DNA from: Arenibacter certesii DSM 19833
GTDB taxonomy: Bacteria; Bacteroidota; Bacteroidia; Flavobacteriales; Flavobacteriaceae
Length of the DNA: 64,000 nucleotides
NCBI RefSeq assembly: GCF_000429545.1
Contig: NZ_AUCB01000007.1
Span: 117,739-181,738 of the forward strand
Direction: 5' to 3'
Shown: piece after piece, positions 42,241-51,964 of the stretch
Numbering within the stretch: position 1 is the stretch's first letter
Layout: every line of letters starts with the position of its first letter
The notes under the pieces: generated by a model
Database searches by the model: none
What the model was told of the DNA's origin: nothing
What the model saw: only the letters and a program-made list of their open reading frames with translations
Program-made: the position numbers and the translations under genes

Positions 42241-44160
42241 TTAAACTTCAAGAGCACATGTACTCACCATAGTAGACTTTTCTTTTTTTGGTGCTACATA
42301 TTGTATTAGGTTCTTATTGGGCGTAAATCGGACCAATCGCATGGCATTTAAAATTACTATGAGCACACTTAATTCGTGGATCAACATCCCTGAAGCTAAG
42401 TTTACATTTTTCGTTAGTACACCAGCCAATAAGAGGGCAACTGTTCCCACGGCAATAAACATATTTTGTTTCATATTCCGTACGGTAGCTTTAGATAGTT
42501 TTAAAGCATGCGTAAGTTTATCTAATTTATCGGCCATTAAAACCACATCTGCCGTTTCCATTGCAATATCGGTCCCTGCAACCCCCATTGCTATCCCCAC
42601 ATTGGCGGTAGCTATTGCTGGAGCATCATTTACTCCATCCCCAAGCATAGCAAGGTGTATACCTTTCCCCATACATGCCTTAACTTTTGAGGCCTTGTCT
42701 TCGGGGAGTAGTTCGGCATAGATACGATCTATCCCTAATTCCTCACCTACAATTTTAGCGGTATGCCTATTATCACCGGTTAGCATCACCAAGTGTTCAA
42801 TACCTTCTCCCCTAAGTTGACGAATGGTATCTTTAGCTTTATCACGTACAGTGTCTGCAATAGAGATAACCCCCAACACTTTTTTATCATCGGCAATAAA
42901 CACCGCGGTGTTCCCTGCCTTTTCTTGTTCTGTGGCATACAATTCCACATCCACTTTTAGCGGCACATTAATTTGTTCTAGTCCTTTTCTATTACCCATA
43001 TAGAGCGACTTCCCCTCTAGGCTTACTTTAATTCCCCGACCTTTAAGCACAGTAACTTCTGTTGGCTTGTTTATTAACGTTAACCCCATTCTCTTCGCTT
43101 CTTTTACGATGGCCCTGCCTAAATGATGTTCCGATATAACTTCAGCTTCTGCCGCCATCAATAACAGCTCCTTTTCGTCCATACCAAATCCTTTAACAGC
43201 AGTAACTTCGGGGCTTCCTTTTGTTAAAGTTCCTGTCTTATCGAACACCATAGCATTAATCTTGGCCAGGTTTTCCATTATTTCCCCTCCTTTGATTAGA
43301 ATCCCGTTACGGGCCCCGTTCTCTATTCCTGCAACAATGGAAACCGGTGCAGAAATCACCAAAGCTCCAGGACATGCGATAACTAAAAAGGTAAGTGCCA
43401 AATGTATATCTCGCGTTATTAGTCCAACGAGCATAGAAAGAATTATTATTCCAGGGGTATAAATAGCAGCAAACTTTTCCAAAAAGCGTTGAGTCTTAGC
43501 TTTTCCTTCTTGGGCTTCTTCTACCAATTCAATGATCTTTGCAAAGGTGGTATCCTCACCAACACTCTCAGCTACTACTTCCAAATATCCACTATCTAGA
43601 ATACTCCCACTGAAGACTTGGTCGTTCTTAACCTTGCTTACAGGTATAGATTCGCCCGTAATAGCCGCTTCATTTACAGACGCATTCCCAGAGATAACCA
43701 GACCATCAATTGGAATTTTTTCTCCTGTCTGAATAACCACCAAATCGTTTTTAACAACCTCATCAGCCATAATGATGGAGCGCAGTCCATTACGTATTAC
43801 TATAGCCTCTAACGGTGCCATATCCATCAAAGACCTGAGGGAAGCGCGGGATTTTTCCAAGGACCTCCCTTCTAAGTATGCCCCAAAAAGGAATAGGAAA
43901 GTTACCGCTGCCGACTCTACATATTCTCCTATGATTAAGGCACCTATTACGGCAATGGTCACTAAAAGCTCGATGCTGAACATTTTTAAGATGCTGGCTT
44001 TCCACGCTCTAATAAAAGTGGGAATTCCAGCTACAATGGTGGCTAATATTAAAAGTATATTTAATAACGGCAAGCCCCAATTGAACAAGTAGGTTGCAAA
44101 TGCAGCAAGAAGTAAAATTCCTGCTGCATACATTATCCAATTTACATCTTTCGTTTTCAT
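42241..44160 (-). CDS. Heavy-metal-translocating P-type ATPase with altered CPx and HP motifs
   Basis: A 639-residue P1B-type ATPase without an N-terminal HMA domain. Six to eight membrane helices are present, with the actuator TGES (AAITGESIPV), phosphorylated D307 in DKTGTLTKG, and GDGVNDAPA. The membrane metal motif reads CPG (C263-P264-G265 in IACPGALVI) where Cu and Zn/Cd pumps have CPC, and the nucleotide-domain HP pair reads HH (H345-H346 in SEHHLGRA). The metal specificity therefore cannot be assigned. It is 20 bp downstream of a separate HMA protein gene, and the operon also contains a DUF6448 protein. Confidence 0.85.
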   Translation of the reverse strand: MKTKDVNWIMYAAGILLLAAFATYLFNWGLPLLNILLILATIVAGIPTFIRAWKASILKMFSIELLVTIAVIGALIIGEYVESAAVTFLFLFGAYLEGRSLEKSRASLRSLMDMAPLEAIVIRNGLRSIIMADEVVKNDLVVIQTGEKIPIDGLVISGNASVNEAAITGESIPVSKVKNDQVFSGSILDSGYLEVVAESVGEDTTFAKIIELVEEAQEGKAKTQRFLEKFAAIYTPGIIILSMLVGLITRDIHLALTFLVIACPGALVISAPVSIVAGIENGARNGILIKGGEIMENLAKINAMVFDKTGTLTKGSPEVTAVKGFGMDEKELLLMAAEAEVISEHHLGRAIVKEAKRMGLTLINKPTEVTVLKGRGIKVSLEGKSLYMGNRKGLEQINVPLKVDVELYATEQEKAGNTAVFIADDKKVLGVISIADTVRDKAKDTIRQLRGEGIEHLVMLTGDNRHTAKIVGEELGIDRIYAELLPEDKASKVKACMGKGIHLAMLGDGVNDAPAIATANVGIAMGVAGTDIAMETADVVLMADKLDKLTHALKLSKATVRNMKQNMFIAVGTVALLLAGVLTKNVNLASGMLIHELSVLIVILNAMRLVRFTPNKNLIQYVAPKKEKSTMVSTCALEV

Positions 44161-44180
44161 ATTATTCTTGGATTACTTAA

Positions 44181-44411
44181 TTAAGAGGTTATTACGGTAT
44201 AGCCCACTTTCTCTATCAATTCTGCCATTTTATCTGCTGATACCTTCTCCTCATCATATTGTATTTTCACTTTGCTAGAGTTAAAGAGCACCTTAGCGTT
44301 TTCTACACCAGGCTCCTTGTTAAGAACTCCTTCTATTCTGTTAATACAACTTGGACAGGTAAGTGTCTCTAACTGCAATCTCACCGTTTTAATGTCTTTA
44401 ATAGTTTTCAT
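44181..44411 (-). CDS. Separate HMA-domain metal-binding protein
   Basis: A 76-residue single-domain protein. The metal-binding motif is CPSC (TCPSCINRIEG), in place of the usual MTCxxC, and the ferredoxin-like fold pattern continues to KVGYTVITS. Such proteins are metallochaperones or, in pumps, the N-terminal domain. It lies 20 bp before the ATPase gene that lacks this domain, so it probably feeds that pump in trans. Confidence 0.85.
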   Translation of the reverse strand: MKTIKDIKTVRLQLETLTCPSCINRIEGVLNKEPGVENAKVLFNSSKVKIQYDEEKVSADKMAELIEKVGYTVITS

Positions 44412-44455
44412 TTTAAATTGTTTTATAGTTTTTATAAATCCTCATTCTTTAGTTA

Positions 44456-45106
44456 CTAATGCTGAGCATGATCGCTTCCTGAATGAGATATTGTTCCGTG
44501 TAATAAGTGCTCCAAAGCCTCCAAAGTGTGGGTGTACTCTACATAAGCCTCCACATAAGCCCTTCCTTCTTTAACAGAATTATCTTTTGTTTTGTTACGT
44601 TTAGCTACTGTAGCGTATCGATCCCTTAATATTTGCTCCAAATGGGTGGTTACGGTAGTTACCACGACTTCCACATTATCGCTGGCAATTGAATTATCTG
44701 CCATTTCCACTAAGGGAGTCATAGACCCAGCAGGTTTTAATCCAGTATAAGGAGCGCCTTCGGTCTCTCTATGTAACCGTACAAGAGTTTCCAAGAAATG
44801 CTTTTCTACTATAGAGTACACTTCTTTGTCCCCGTTCTTTAACTGATAGGTTTTGTTAAATAAAGGAATAATCTCCTTTTCTTGTTGCGGCTCTATCCAC
44901 TTTAAAACCAACTGAACGTTGTTTTTATCCAATGCTTTTAAGGCATCTTTAATTACGGGCCCGTCATAGGAATCGCAATGTGCAAAACCAGTAATACTGG
45001 TCAGCATAAATGCAAAGATCAATAACAGAGCACGCATATTTAATTTAACGCTTCTTGCTATTCCTTTAGAATTTGTTCTGATTTCTTTTTTTACTTGAGT
45101 TTTCAT
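44456..45106 (-). CDS. DUF6448 family exported protein, probably metal-related
   Basis: A 216-residue protein with a signal-like hydrophobic stretch (about 22-42) followed by the HCDSYDGPVI motif that marks this family. Also seen are LKWIEPQQE, FFETLVRLHRETEGAPYTGLKPAG-like segments (here ETLVRLHRETEGAPYTG) and a His-rich end (HLLHGTISHSGSDHAQH). The His and Cys clusters suggest metal binding in the periplasm. Its gene is first in the operon with the HMA protein (44 bp apart) and the ATPase. The role is not known. Confidence 0.75.
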   Translation of the reverse strand: MKTQVKKEIRTNSKGIARSVKLNMRALLLIFAFMLTSITGFAHCDSYDGPVIKDALKALDKNNVQLVLKWIEPQQEKEIIPLFNKTYQLKNGDKEVYSIVEKHFLETLVRLHRETEGAPYTGLKPAGSMTPLVEMADNSIASDNVEVVVTTVTTHLEQILRDRYATVAKRNKTKDNSVKEGRAYVEAYVEYTHTLEALEHLLHGTISHSGSDHAQH

Positions 45107-45263
45107 AACACTTTCATTTTAAGTTAATAATCTATTTTTCTGTAAACAAAAGTATAGAGCAACTCCCGTCTGTGCGACCTAGATTGTAAAATGGCACCTA
45201 TTAGAATAAAGGAACACATCCCAGATTATAAAATGGGACATGGGAAGTATAGAATTGCAGTTA

Positions 45264-46397
45264 TTAAGAAGAGGAAATAGAATCTCGGAACCTACTGGGT
45301 GTAGTGCCAGTTACGTTTTTGAAAACCCTGTTAAAGGCCGATTTTGAATTGAAGCCACTTTCATAAGCTATTCCAAGTAAAGAGTAATTTTGATATTTTG
45401 GATCTTGAATTTTCCTTTTTACTTCGGCCACCCGATACTTGTTGATGAAATTGAAAAAGTTTTTTTCGTGCATTTCATTTATAACCTGCGAAAGATGGTG
45501 AGTAGATACGTTTAAATCTTGCGCCAATTTAGGTAAAGTAAGATCGGGATCTAAATACGGTCTATTAGACTTCATATATAGCCCCACTTTATTACAACAA
45601 TTCTGCAGTTCATCATCTTCCAATTTTGATGCAGCATATTTTACTTCTGCATCAACAGTAGCAATCTTCGCTTCTAATACAGGGATACTAACAAACACAT
45701 CTGTTTGTTTCAATCCGAAATACCCAATTAATATTATAAAAACTGAAAGGACAAGAAATAGCCCGTTTGTACAAAAATCCATGGTGAATAAATGAAATAC
45801 GTGATGGATTACAGCTATAACAATCAAGAGCGTCCAAACTACACCAAAGACAAGGATCAGCTTTTTCAACCAATCCATATTGATCTCCTTTGCTGAAACA
45901 TTAAAAGAAGAGCTCATTTGTATTTGAAACATTCTATGAGCTAGCAAAAAGTAAGATGGCCCCGATAATGCAGTGATAATGAGGAAGAGCAAAAATAGCA
46001 CAGGTGGATTGGTTGAATCTCCTGAAACGTGATCTATGGTAATTCTATTTGAATATTCAGGAAATTGATTTGCAATAAACAGGTAAAGCATAAAGACCAA
46101 GAATGGTGCGAAATGCAATAAATTCTTAACCTTAAAATATTTTTCGTTTAGCGTTAAAGCACTAGTATATAGATATAAAAAAGGTCCATGTAATAAAAAT
46201 GTACCGATTATAGCACTGTACAAAATAGCAGATGGAGCAAAATAAACTTTTGACAAGGCATAAGTTGCGGTAGCCAACCCAAGAGACTGCAACCAAAAGA
46301 TCAATATTTTATCATGAAGTTGTTTTGTTCTTTTTTGCAGAAGTAATGCAAGAAAGAAAAACGCATTGAAAGAAGCTATAAATAATATATACGTCAT
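45264..46397 (-). CDS. Membrane-anchored AraC family regulator
   Basis: A 377-residue protein. The N-terminal half has about six to seven hydrophobic helices (residues 2-235), followed by a cytoplasmic AraC-type DNA-binding domain (about 280-375) with LAQDLNVSTHHLSQVINE as first helix-turn-helix and SLLGIAYESGFNSKSAFNRVFKNVTGTTP as second. A membrane-bound sensor directly on a DNA-binding domain is typical of Bacteroidota. It is divergent from the TonB-dependent receptor (383 bp between starts) and upstream, on the same strand, of the metal-efflux operon; either could be its target. Confidence 0.9.
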   Translation of the reverse strand: MTYILFIASFNAFFFLALLLQKRTKQLHDKILIFWLQSLGLATATYALSKVYFAPSAILYSAIIGTFLLHGPFLYLYTSALTLNEKYFKVKNLLHFAPFLVFMLYLFIANQFPEYSNRITIDHVSGDSTNPPVLFLLFLIITALSGPSYFLLAHRMFQIQMSSSFNVSAKEINMDWLKKLILVFGVVWTLLIVIAVIHHVFHLFTMDFCTNGLFLVLSVFIILIGYFGLKQTDVFVSIPVLEAKIATVDAEVKYAASKLEDDELQNCCNKVGLYMKSNRPYLDPDLTLPKLAQDLNVSTHHLSQVINEMHEKNFFNFINKYRVAEVKRKIQDPKYQNYSLLGIAYESGFNSKSAFNRVFKNVTGTTPSRFRDSISSS

Positions 46398-46779
46398 TGG
46401 CTTATCGTTGCTGTTATTCTGTGCTTTTAATAACTTTTAACTCATTATATAAACAACCCTTTTACTCAAAGCTATATTAATTTCCTTGAATACCACAGTT
46501 CACTCCTCGGGTTCTTTCCCTATCTAGATGGAATCCTCTAATTAAAATTAAAAATAATGGATATTCTGTCCCTATCCTCATTTAAATGTCCGACCCCATA
46601 AATTAAACAATTCAATCACATAATTTACAGTAAAGCTGTCTTTCATAAATTGACTTGCCTTTACCTAAAATAGTCGCTAACTTGCAATTTGCCCTAGTTT
46701 TTAACTAGTTAGTGAGAATAAAGTTAATAAACCGCAACCTAATGTTGCATTCAAATTACATGTAAAAGATCCATTATTA
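46398..46779. promoter_or_regulatory. Divergent intergenic region, AraC regulator and TonB-dependent receptor
   Basis: About 380 bp shared by two divergent genes. No exact TAnnTTTG with a -33 TTG was located. A small palindrome GCAAC-N5-GTTGC (46734-46748) lies 32 bp before the receptor start and could be an operator, though it is short. Confidence 0.4.
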
Positions 46780-49239
46780 ATGATAACAAATCCTATTTCC
46801 CATAGCGTAAAGAAAATGACAAGAGCAATTGAGATTGATTCATTTATTATCCTTTTGGTTTTACTTATGCCCTTAGGCGTAATCGCACAAAATATATCCG
46901 TGAGTGTTTCAGGTGACATAAAGGACAAGGTCTCAGGTCAGGAATTGCCTTTCGTAAATGTAATTTTGAAGAAATCTTCAGATTCGTCATTTGTATCGGG
47001 CACAATTTCAAATGACAAAGGCTTGTTCACCATTTCAGATGCGGTGCCTGGCGACTATGTCATTGAAGCTTCCTACATTGGCTACAAGAATTACAGCCTC
47101 CCTCTGTTCATCGGTTCTAATTCAGAATTTATTGATATTGGCTCCATATTATTAGAAGAAGACATTCAGCAATTAGATGAAGTTGTTGTCACGGGTCAAC
47201 AAGATGCCATAACGGGTAGGATGGATAAAAAGACCTTCAGCTTAGAGAATAATGTGAGTCAAAGTGGTGGAAGTGTTCTACAATCCATGAGCAACCTTCC
47301 AGGGGTAACTACACAGGATGGTCAGGTTCAGATAAGAGGCAACAATCAGGTAGTGATATTGATAGATGGTAAACAAACAGCTCTAACAGGGTTTGGCAAT
47401 CAGAATGCATTGGAAAATATTCCTTCATCGGCTGTTGATAAAATTGAGATTATCAATAACCCATCGGCAAGATATGATGCTAGTGGAAATGCGGGAATTA
47501 TTAATATCATCCTAAAAAAAGAAGAACAGGCAGGACTAAATGGTACGGTTGGACTATCTACTGGATTTGGATCTTTGTGGAAGCGAAAAGAAAACCTTCC
47601 TGGTATTCGCCCACAATATCAGTTTACTCCTAAAATTAACCCTTCTGTTTCACTGAATTACCGAAAAGATAAAATCAACCTATTTCTACAAGCTGATAAC
47701 CTTTACACGGAAACACTTAGAAAAAATGAATTTGTAACTAGGACCTATGATAATGGCAGGGTGATTGACCAACAGATGAAGCGAAACAGAGACATTAATT
47801 TATTCACCTCTACAGCAGGGTTCGATTGGTTTATAGATGATTCTAATACCCTAACCGTTTCAGGGTTTTTCAGCCAAGAAACCATCAAAGACAATGGTGA
47901 TCAACCATTTTTTAATGGAAGTACCGGAGAAAGTCTAAGGCTTTGGCAGTTTCTTGAAGATGAAGTGCTTACTGCAGTAATGGCCTCTGTGTCTTATGAG
48001 CATAAATTTCAACAACCCGGGCATACGCTAAATGTAGGCTTCAATTATACGTTTGACAGGGAAGATGAGAAATATTTCTTTACCAATACCACCCCTTCGT
48101 TTACTGCGGATGAATGGTTTTATCTTATAGCTGATCAAAAAGTGGCCGATTTTACATTGGACTATACCAAACCCTTGAAACATGGGTTATTGGAAACAGG
48201 GATAAAGTTCCGTAGCAGAACTATTCCAACCGACATGCAATTTAATCCATCCGCAGACAATTCTGTTTTAGATACCGGAGCAGACGGAATAGCCACTTAT
48301 AAAGAAACGATTCCCGCACTTTATGGAAACTATACCTATGAAGTAAAGAAACTAGAGGCAGAAATTGGTTTAAGGGTGGAATATGTGGATCTGCGTTATG
48401 ATGTGGATCCTAATCATAACACTTATCAAAGTGATGGATATGATTATTTTCAACCTTTCCCGAATGCCAGATTGAGTTATAAAATAAATGATCACAACAG
48501 ATTGTCTGCTTTTTATAACCGCAGGGTAGACCGTCCTGATGAAAAGGATATTCGAATTTTCCCAAAGTATGATGATGCTGAGATCATTAAAGTAGGTAAT
48601 CCGGCTTTACAACCTCAGTTCACTAACAGTTTTGAATTGGGATACAGGAATAGATTTAACAAGGGGTATTTTTATGGGGCCACCTATCATCGTGTTTCAG
48701 ATGGTACAATTATGCGAGTGGGTACCACTGTGGAGGGCTCAGACCTGATTTATAATATTTCTCAAAATATAGGAAAAAGTTATAATACAGGGATCGAAGT
48801 GGTAATAAATAAGGAGTTAACCGATAAGATAAATGGAAATATAAACTTTAATGGGTATTACAATCAAATAGATTCATTTACAGTTTTCAATAAATACCCT
48901 ATAGAAAACACTTTTACTGCAGAAGAGCAAAGTATATATTCTGGGAATATTAAACTGAACACTAATTTTAAGTTTGGAAAAAACACTGAGGCACAGTTTA
49001 CCGCTATTTACCTTGCCCCGGACATTATTCCACAAGGCACAATCGACTCGAGATTTTCCCTAAACATGGGAGTAAAACAAGCCATCCAAAACGGTAAAGG
49101 AGAACTGTTTTTAAATGCTACAGATCTTTTGAACACCATGGTAGTTAAAAAAGAAATCGATGGAAGTAATTTTTCCTATACTAGCACAGATTACAACGAA
49201 ACTCAGGTAATTCGATTTGGTTACAACTATAAGTTTTAA
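46780..49239 (+). CDS. TonB-dependent receptor-like outer-membrane protein
   Basis: An 819-residue protein. After a signal region (the Met at 46816 gives a cleaner signal peptide than that at 46780) comes a carboxypeptidase-regulatory-like domain (about 45-125, SVSGDIKDKVSGQELPF, GDYVIEASYIGYKNY). A plug domain follows (about 130-250; VQIRGNNQVVILIDGK, PSARYDASGNAGIINIILKK), then a long beta-barrel (OMP_b-brl_3 type) ending in an aromatic strand (VIRFGYNYKF). No SusD follows, so it is not a SusC. Substrate unknown. It is divergent from an AraC-type regulator that may control it. Confidence 0.9.
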   Translation: MITNPISHSVKKMTRAIEIDSFIILLVLLMPLGVIAQNISVSVSGDIKDKVSGQELPFVNVILKKSSDSSFVSGTISNDKGLFTISDAVPGDYVIEASYIGYKNYSLPLFIGSNSEFIDIGSILLEEDIQQLDEVVVTGQQDAITGRMDKKTFSLENNVSQSGGSVLQSMSNLPGVTTQDGQVQIRGNNQVVILIDGKQTALTGFGNQNALENIPSSAVDKIEIINNPSARYDASGNAGIINIILKKEEQAGLNGTVGLSTGFGSLWKRKENLPGIRPQYQFTPKINPSVSLNYRKDKINLFLQADNLYTETLRKNEFVTRTYDNGRVIDQQMKRNRDINLFTSTAGFDWFIDDSNTLTVSGFFSQETIKDNGDQPFFNGSTGESLRLWQFLEDEVLTAVMASVSYEHKFQQPGHTLNVGFNYTFDREDEKYFFTNTTPSFTADEWFYLIADQKVADFTLDYTKPLKHGLLETGIKFRSRTIPTDMQFNPSADNSVLDTGADGIATYKETIPALYGNYTYEVKKLEAEIGLRVEYVDLRYDVDPNHNTYQSDGYDYFQPFPNARLSYKINDHNRLSAFYNRRVDRPDEKDIRIFPKYDDAEIIKVGNPALQPQFTNSFELGYRNRFNKGYFYGATYHRVSDGTIMRVGTTVEGSDLIYNISQNIGKSYNTGIEVVINKELTDKINGNINFNGYYNQIDSFTVFNKYPIENTFTAEEQSIYSGNIKLNTNFKFGKNTEAQFTAIYLAPDIIPQGTIDSRFSLNMGVKQAIQNGKGELFLNATDLLNTMVVKKEIDGSNFSYTSTDYNETQVIRFGYNYKF

Positions 49240-49507
49240 AAATTGGCAAAAATGGGGTTTTCACAACATTTTCAACAAGGACTGAGCCTATCTTTAAAGT
49301 ACTAAGCGGATCATATAACATTGGCAATCAATGTTCAACTAATTTTTACAAGGTAAAAATAGAATGCTTCAAAAGATATCCATACGCTTAATTTGCTGTG
49401 AAAGACAAGAAAATTCGGTTGAAACCATGTAAAAAAGCAAGGAATTGATTAACTTTTAGACTTTACTTTGACTTGTGCTTTAAGTGATAACTCAAAATAG
49501 TAGTCCT

Positions 49508-50437
49508 ATGGAAAATCAATTTAAACTACCAAAACTTCCTTATAGTGAGAATATTGATAAGAAGATGACGCTGCACCTGTTTTTGCAGATATTAGGGAAA
49601 GTCCGACTTAAAATGACCCCCAGAAAAAATCACTGGTGGTATATTACAGAATATATAGGCACTAATGGATTTACAACCGGAGATATACCATATAATTCTG
49701 GTGCAGATCAATTTAAAATCACCATAAATGTGTTAGATCATCAAGCGGAAGTTAATACAAGCCAAGGGGGATATGAGCGTTTCCCCCTAAACGAAAGATT
49801 AACTGTAGCGGACTTTTATCGCACGCTGATGGAGATACTTCAAGATTTGAACATCTCGGTTTCCATAGTCGACGTTCCTTTCGACCTAGGAATTGACAAG
49901 TCTTTTGGAGAAATTACGGAATACCATCACTATGATAAAAATTACGTAACGGATTTGTGGCGAGCCCTGCTATGGATAAATAATGTTTTTAAAGAATTTA
50001 GCGGTCGCTTTTACGGCAAAACCTGTCCGGTGCAACTTTATTGGCACTCTATGGATTTGGTGGTAACAAGATTCTCTGGTAATGAGGCACCACCAATGCC
50101 CGCAGAAGCAAGACTCTCTGATAAAGATGCGTATTCCCACGAATGTATAAGTTTTGGCTTTTGGCCGGGCGATGAAAATATTCCCGAACCCGCCTTCTAT
50201 TCTTATACCTACCCCTCGCCCAAAGATCTAAACAAAGAGACTATAAAACCTGCTTCAGCAGAGTGGATAGATAACAACGGGAGCCCAATGGCACTTCTGA
50301 AATACAACATCTTATTGAAATCAGTCAACCCCAAACAAGATGTACTCCACTTTTTAGAATCGGCCTACATGGCAGGGGCTAAAAAAGCCAATTGGAATAT
50401 TGAAAAATTTAGAGTTCCTGATTTGGATGAGATTTAA
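49508..50437 (+). CDS. DUF5996 family protein
   Basis: A 309-residue protein from the Met at 49508 (MENQFKLPKLPYS); a GTG at 49484 would add eight residues. Family landmarks are HLFLQILGKVRLKMTPRKNHWWYI near the N-terminus, the central WHSMDLVVTRFSG and the later HECISFGFWPGD. No signal peptide or membrane segment. Function unknown. It converges with the DUF4886 gene across 144 bp. Confidence 0.8.
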   Translation: MENQFKLPKLPYSENIDKKMTLHLFLQILGKVRLKMTPRKNHWWYITEYIGTNGFTTGDIPYNSGADQFKITINVLDHQAEVNTSQGGYERFPLNERLTVADFYRTLMEILQDLNISVSIVDVPFDLGIDKSFGEITEYHHYDKNYVTDLWRALLWINNVFKEFSGRFYGKTCPVQLYWHSMDLVVTRFSGNEAPPMPAEARLSDKDAYSHECISFGFWPGDENIPEPAFYSYTYPSPKDLNKETIKPASAEWIDNNGSPMALLKYNILLKSVNPKQDVLHFLESAYMAGAKKANWNIEKFRVPDLDEI

Positions 50438-50581
50438 TTAGAGCTTTAAATGTTTAATTACAAAATATATTTCTGAATAGCTTTCCCTTTGATCAGGCCC
50501 TTTGTCGTAGCTAATATTAAGCGTAGTTGAAATCCATAGGGTGAACTCCGAGATTCGGACTTTAACGCTCCATGTTAACTT

Positions 50582-51736
50582 CTAATAGGAAAGTGGCGTT
50601 ACCTCATCTGGATTAAGAACTGCAGCGTGAGCGGCACGCTGAGCAATATCTGCTTCCTCGTTAGTCATTCCATCTGGAATAAATGAATTCCCCACCACAT
50701 TTATGGAAGTAAGCGCTTCAAACCATGTGCATGCAGCGGTATATCTACCTATTTCATAATCTAGGTGATAACCATCTCGAGTAAAATTATCCCCAATACT
50801 AGTATTTCGTCCATTTTGAATAGCGGTGCCTGCAGGGATCAATACATCAAGCCCAAAGTTTGTCTTAGCCTTACGTATTGTATTCACAATGGCTGAATAC
50901 ATAGCTTCCTGGTCGTTTCCATAATTGGAAAAATTTTTGTGGGTAGAATTTTTAGAATAGGCCCAGGTTTGATGAATAATATACTTAACCTCAGAATTGG
51001 TACTACGGTCTTTTACATACTTCATCAACGCTGGCAAGGGCATAAGAAAAGTTTGATATTTTCCCGAATTCCCGCTTACTTGCTGAAAGCTGATATAGTC
51101 CCAATTTTCATCCAACACCGCGGTTTCAATAGTAGTTTCAGGAGTGTTAGATTTGCTACCGTTTTCTGTTGTTTTTCTATACTCATAAGCTGCTTGATTA
51201 TTTTGGGCATGCTTCCAATGCTGTTCAAGCGAGGCACCACCGCGATACAGGTTACCAATTACCATCGGGATATTTTCGGCGGCAGCAAGTTCATGTAGGT
51301 AATTTTCAATAGCATCCATAGAAAAACTGTTCCCTATAGCTAAAATCTTTAAAACACCATCATCTTCATCGCCATTGACTGTAATATCAAAACTTGAGAA
51401 TAGGCTTTCATCTTGAGAATAAAAAGCAATAGTAGCAGCTCCTTTTTTCTTTGCTGAAAGTATTACCGAATAATCTTCCATCACCTTAAGGGTAACCACA
51501 TCTGGATTACTTGTTACCCAATTATATGTTTGCGTTGGCTTTACATTAGGAGAAAAACTAGGCACTACAGTAATTTCATCGTTAATATTTAGAATGGGGG
51601 TTTCAACGGTAACTTCTACGGATTCCTCTTTAGACTGATCTAGACTTAAGCTACCACAAAAGGAGAAGGTCACAGACAGTAAGACCACCATTAAACTCCT
51701 TAATACTATTTTACTATATCGTAAGAATCTTTTCAT
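50582..51736 (-). CDS. Lipoprotein with Ig-like domain and DUF4886 SGNH-type domain
   Basis: A 384-residue protein from the Met at 51736 (MKRFLRYSKIVLRSLMV). The lipoprotein signal has its Cys in FSFCGS (about residue 27), followed by an Ig-like/BIG-type domain (about 40-120), then a DUF4886/SGNH domain with GNSFSMDAI (block I, ILAIGNSFS) and the terminal DGYHLDYEIG catalytic His/Asp. It is most likely an outer-membrane-anchored esterase or related hydrolase acting on a glycan substituent. It is the last gene of the SusC/SusD locus, separated from the preceding gene by about 228 bp and a long inverted repeat. Confidence 0.78.
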   Translation of the reverse strand: MKRFLRYSKIVLRSLMVVLLSVTFSFCGSLSLDQSKEESVEVTVETPILNINDEITVVPSFSPNVKPTQTYNWVTSNPDVVTLKVMEDYSVILSAKKKGAATIAFYSQDESLFSSFDITVNGDEDDGVLKILAIGNSFSMDAIENYLHELAAAENIPMVIGNLYRGGASLEQHWKHAQNNQAAYEYRKTTENGSKSNTPETTIETAVLDENWDYISFQQVSGNSGKYQTFLMPLPALMKYVKDRSTNSEVKYIIHQTWAYSKNSTHKNFSNYGNDQEAMYSAIVNTIRKAKTNFGLDVLIPAGTAIQNGRNTSIGDNFTRDGYHLDYEIGRYTAACTWFEALTSINVVGNSFIPDGMTNEEADIAQRAAHAAVLNPDEVTPLSY

Positions 51737-51890
51737 TTTACTTTTATTTATTCTATATGGCTCCCTGCCATCTAAATTTAAAAATAGCACCTATAAGGTA
51801 TTACACGACTTTAGTTTGTCTATCCATCATAACGACTATTTTCTCCCTCCCAAAATACAAAAGTTCATCTAGATTTATAATTTAATTAAG

Positions 51891-51945
51891 CCATAATGAG
51901 ACAGTATTATCTCATATTTCACGACTTACAATAGTCTCATTATGG
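51891..51945 (-). terminator. 12-bp inverted repeat between the beta-helix and DUF4886 genes
   Basis: CCATAATGAGAC (51891-51902) and GTCTCATTATGG (51934-51945) form a perfect 12-bp inverted repeat with a 31-nt spacer, about 20 bp past the stop of the beta-helix gene. The tail on the minus strand is T-rich but interrupted (CTTAATTAAATTAT), so it could be a terminator or a regulatory dyad for the next gene. Confidence 0.5.
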
Positions 51946-51964
51946 TCAACCCTAGTATAATCAC

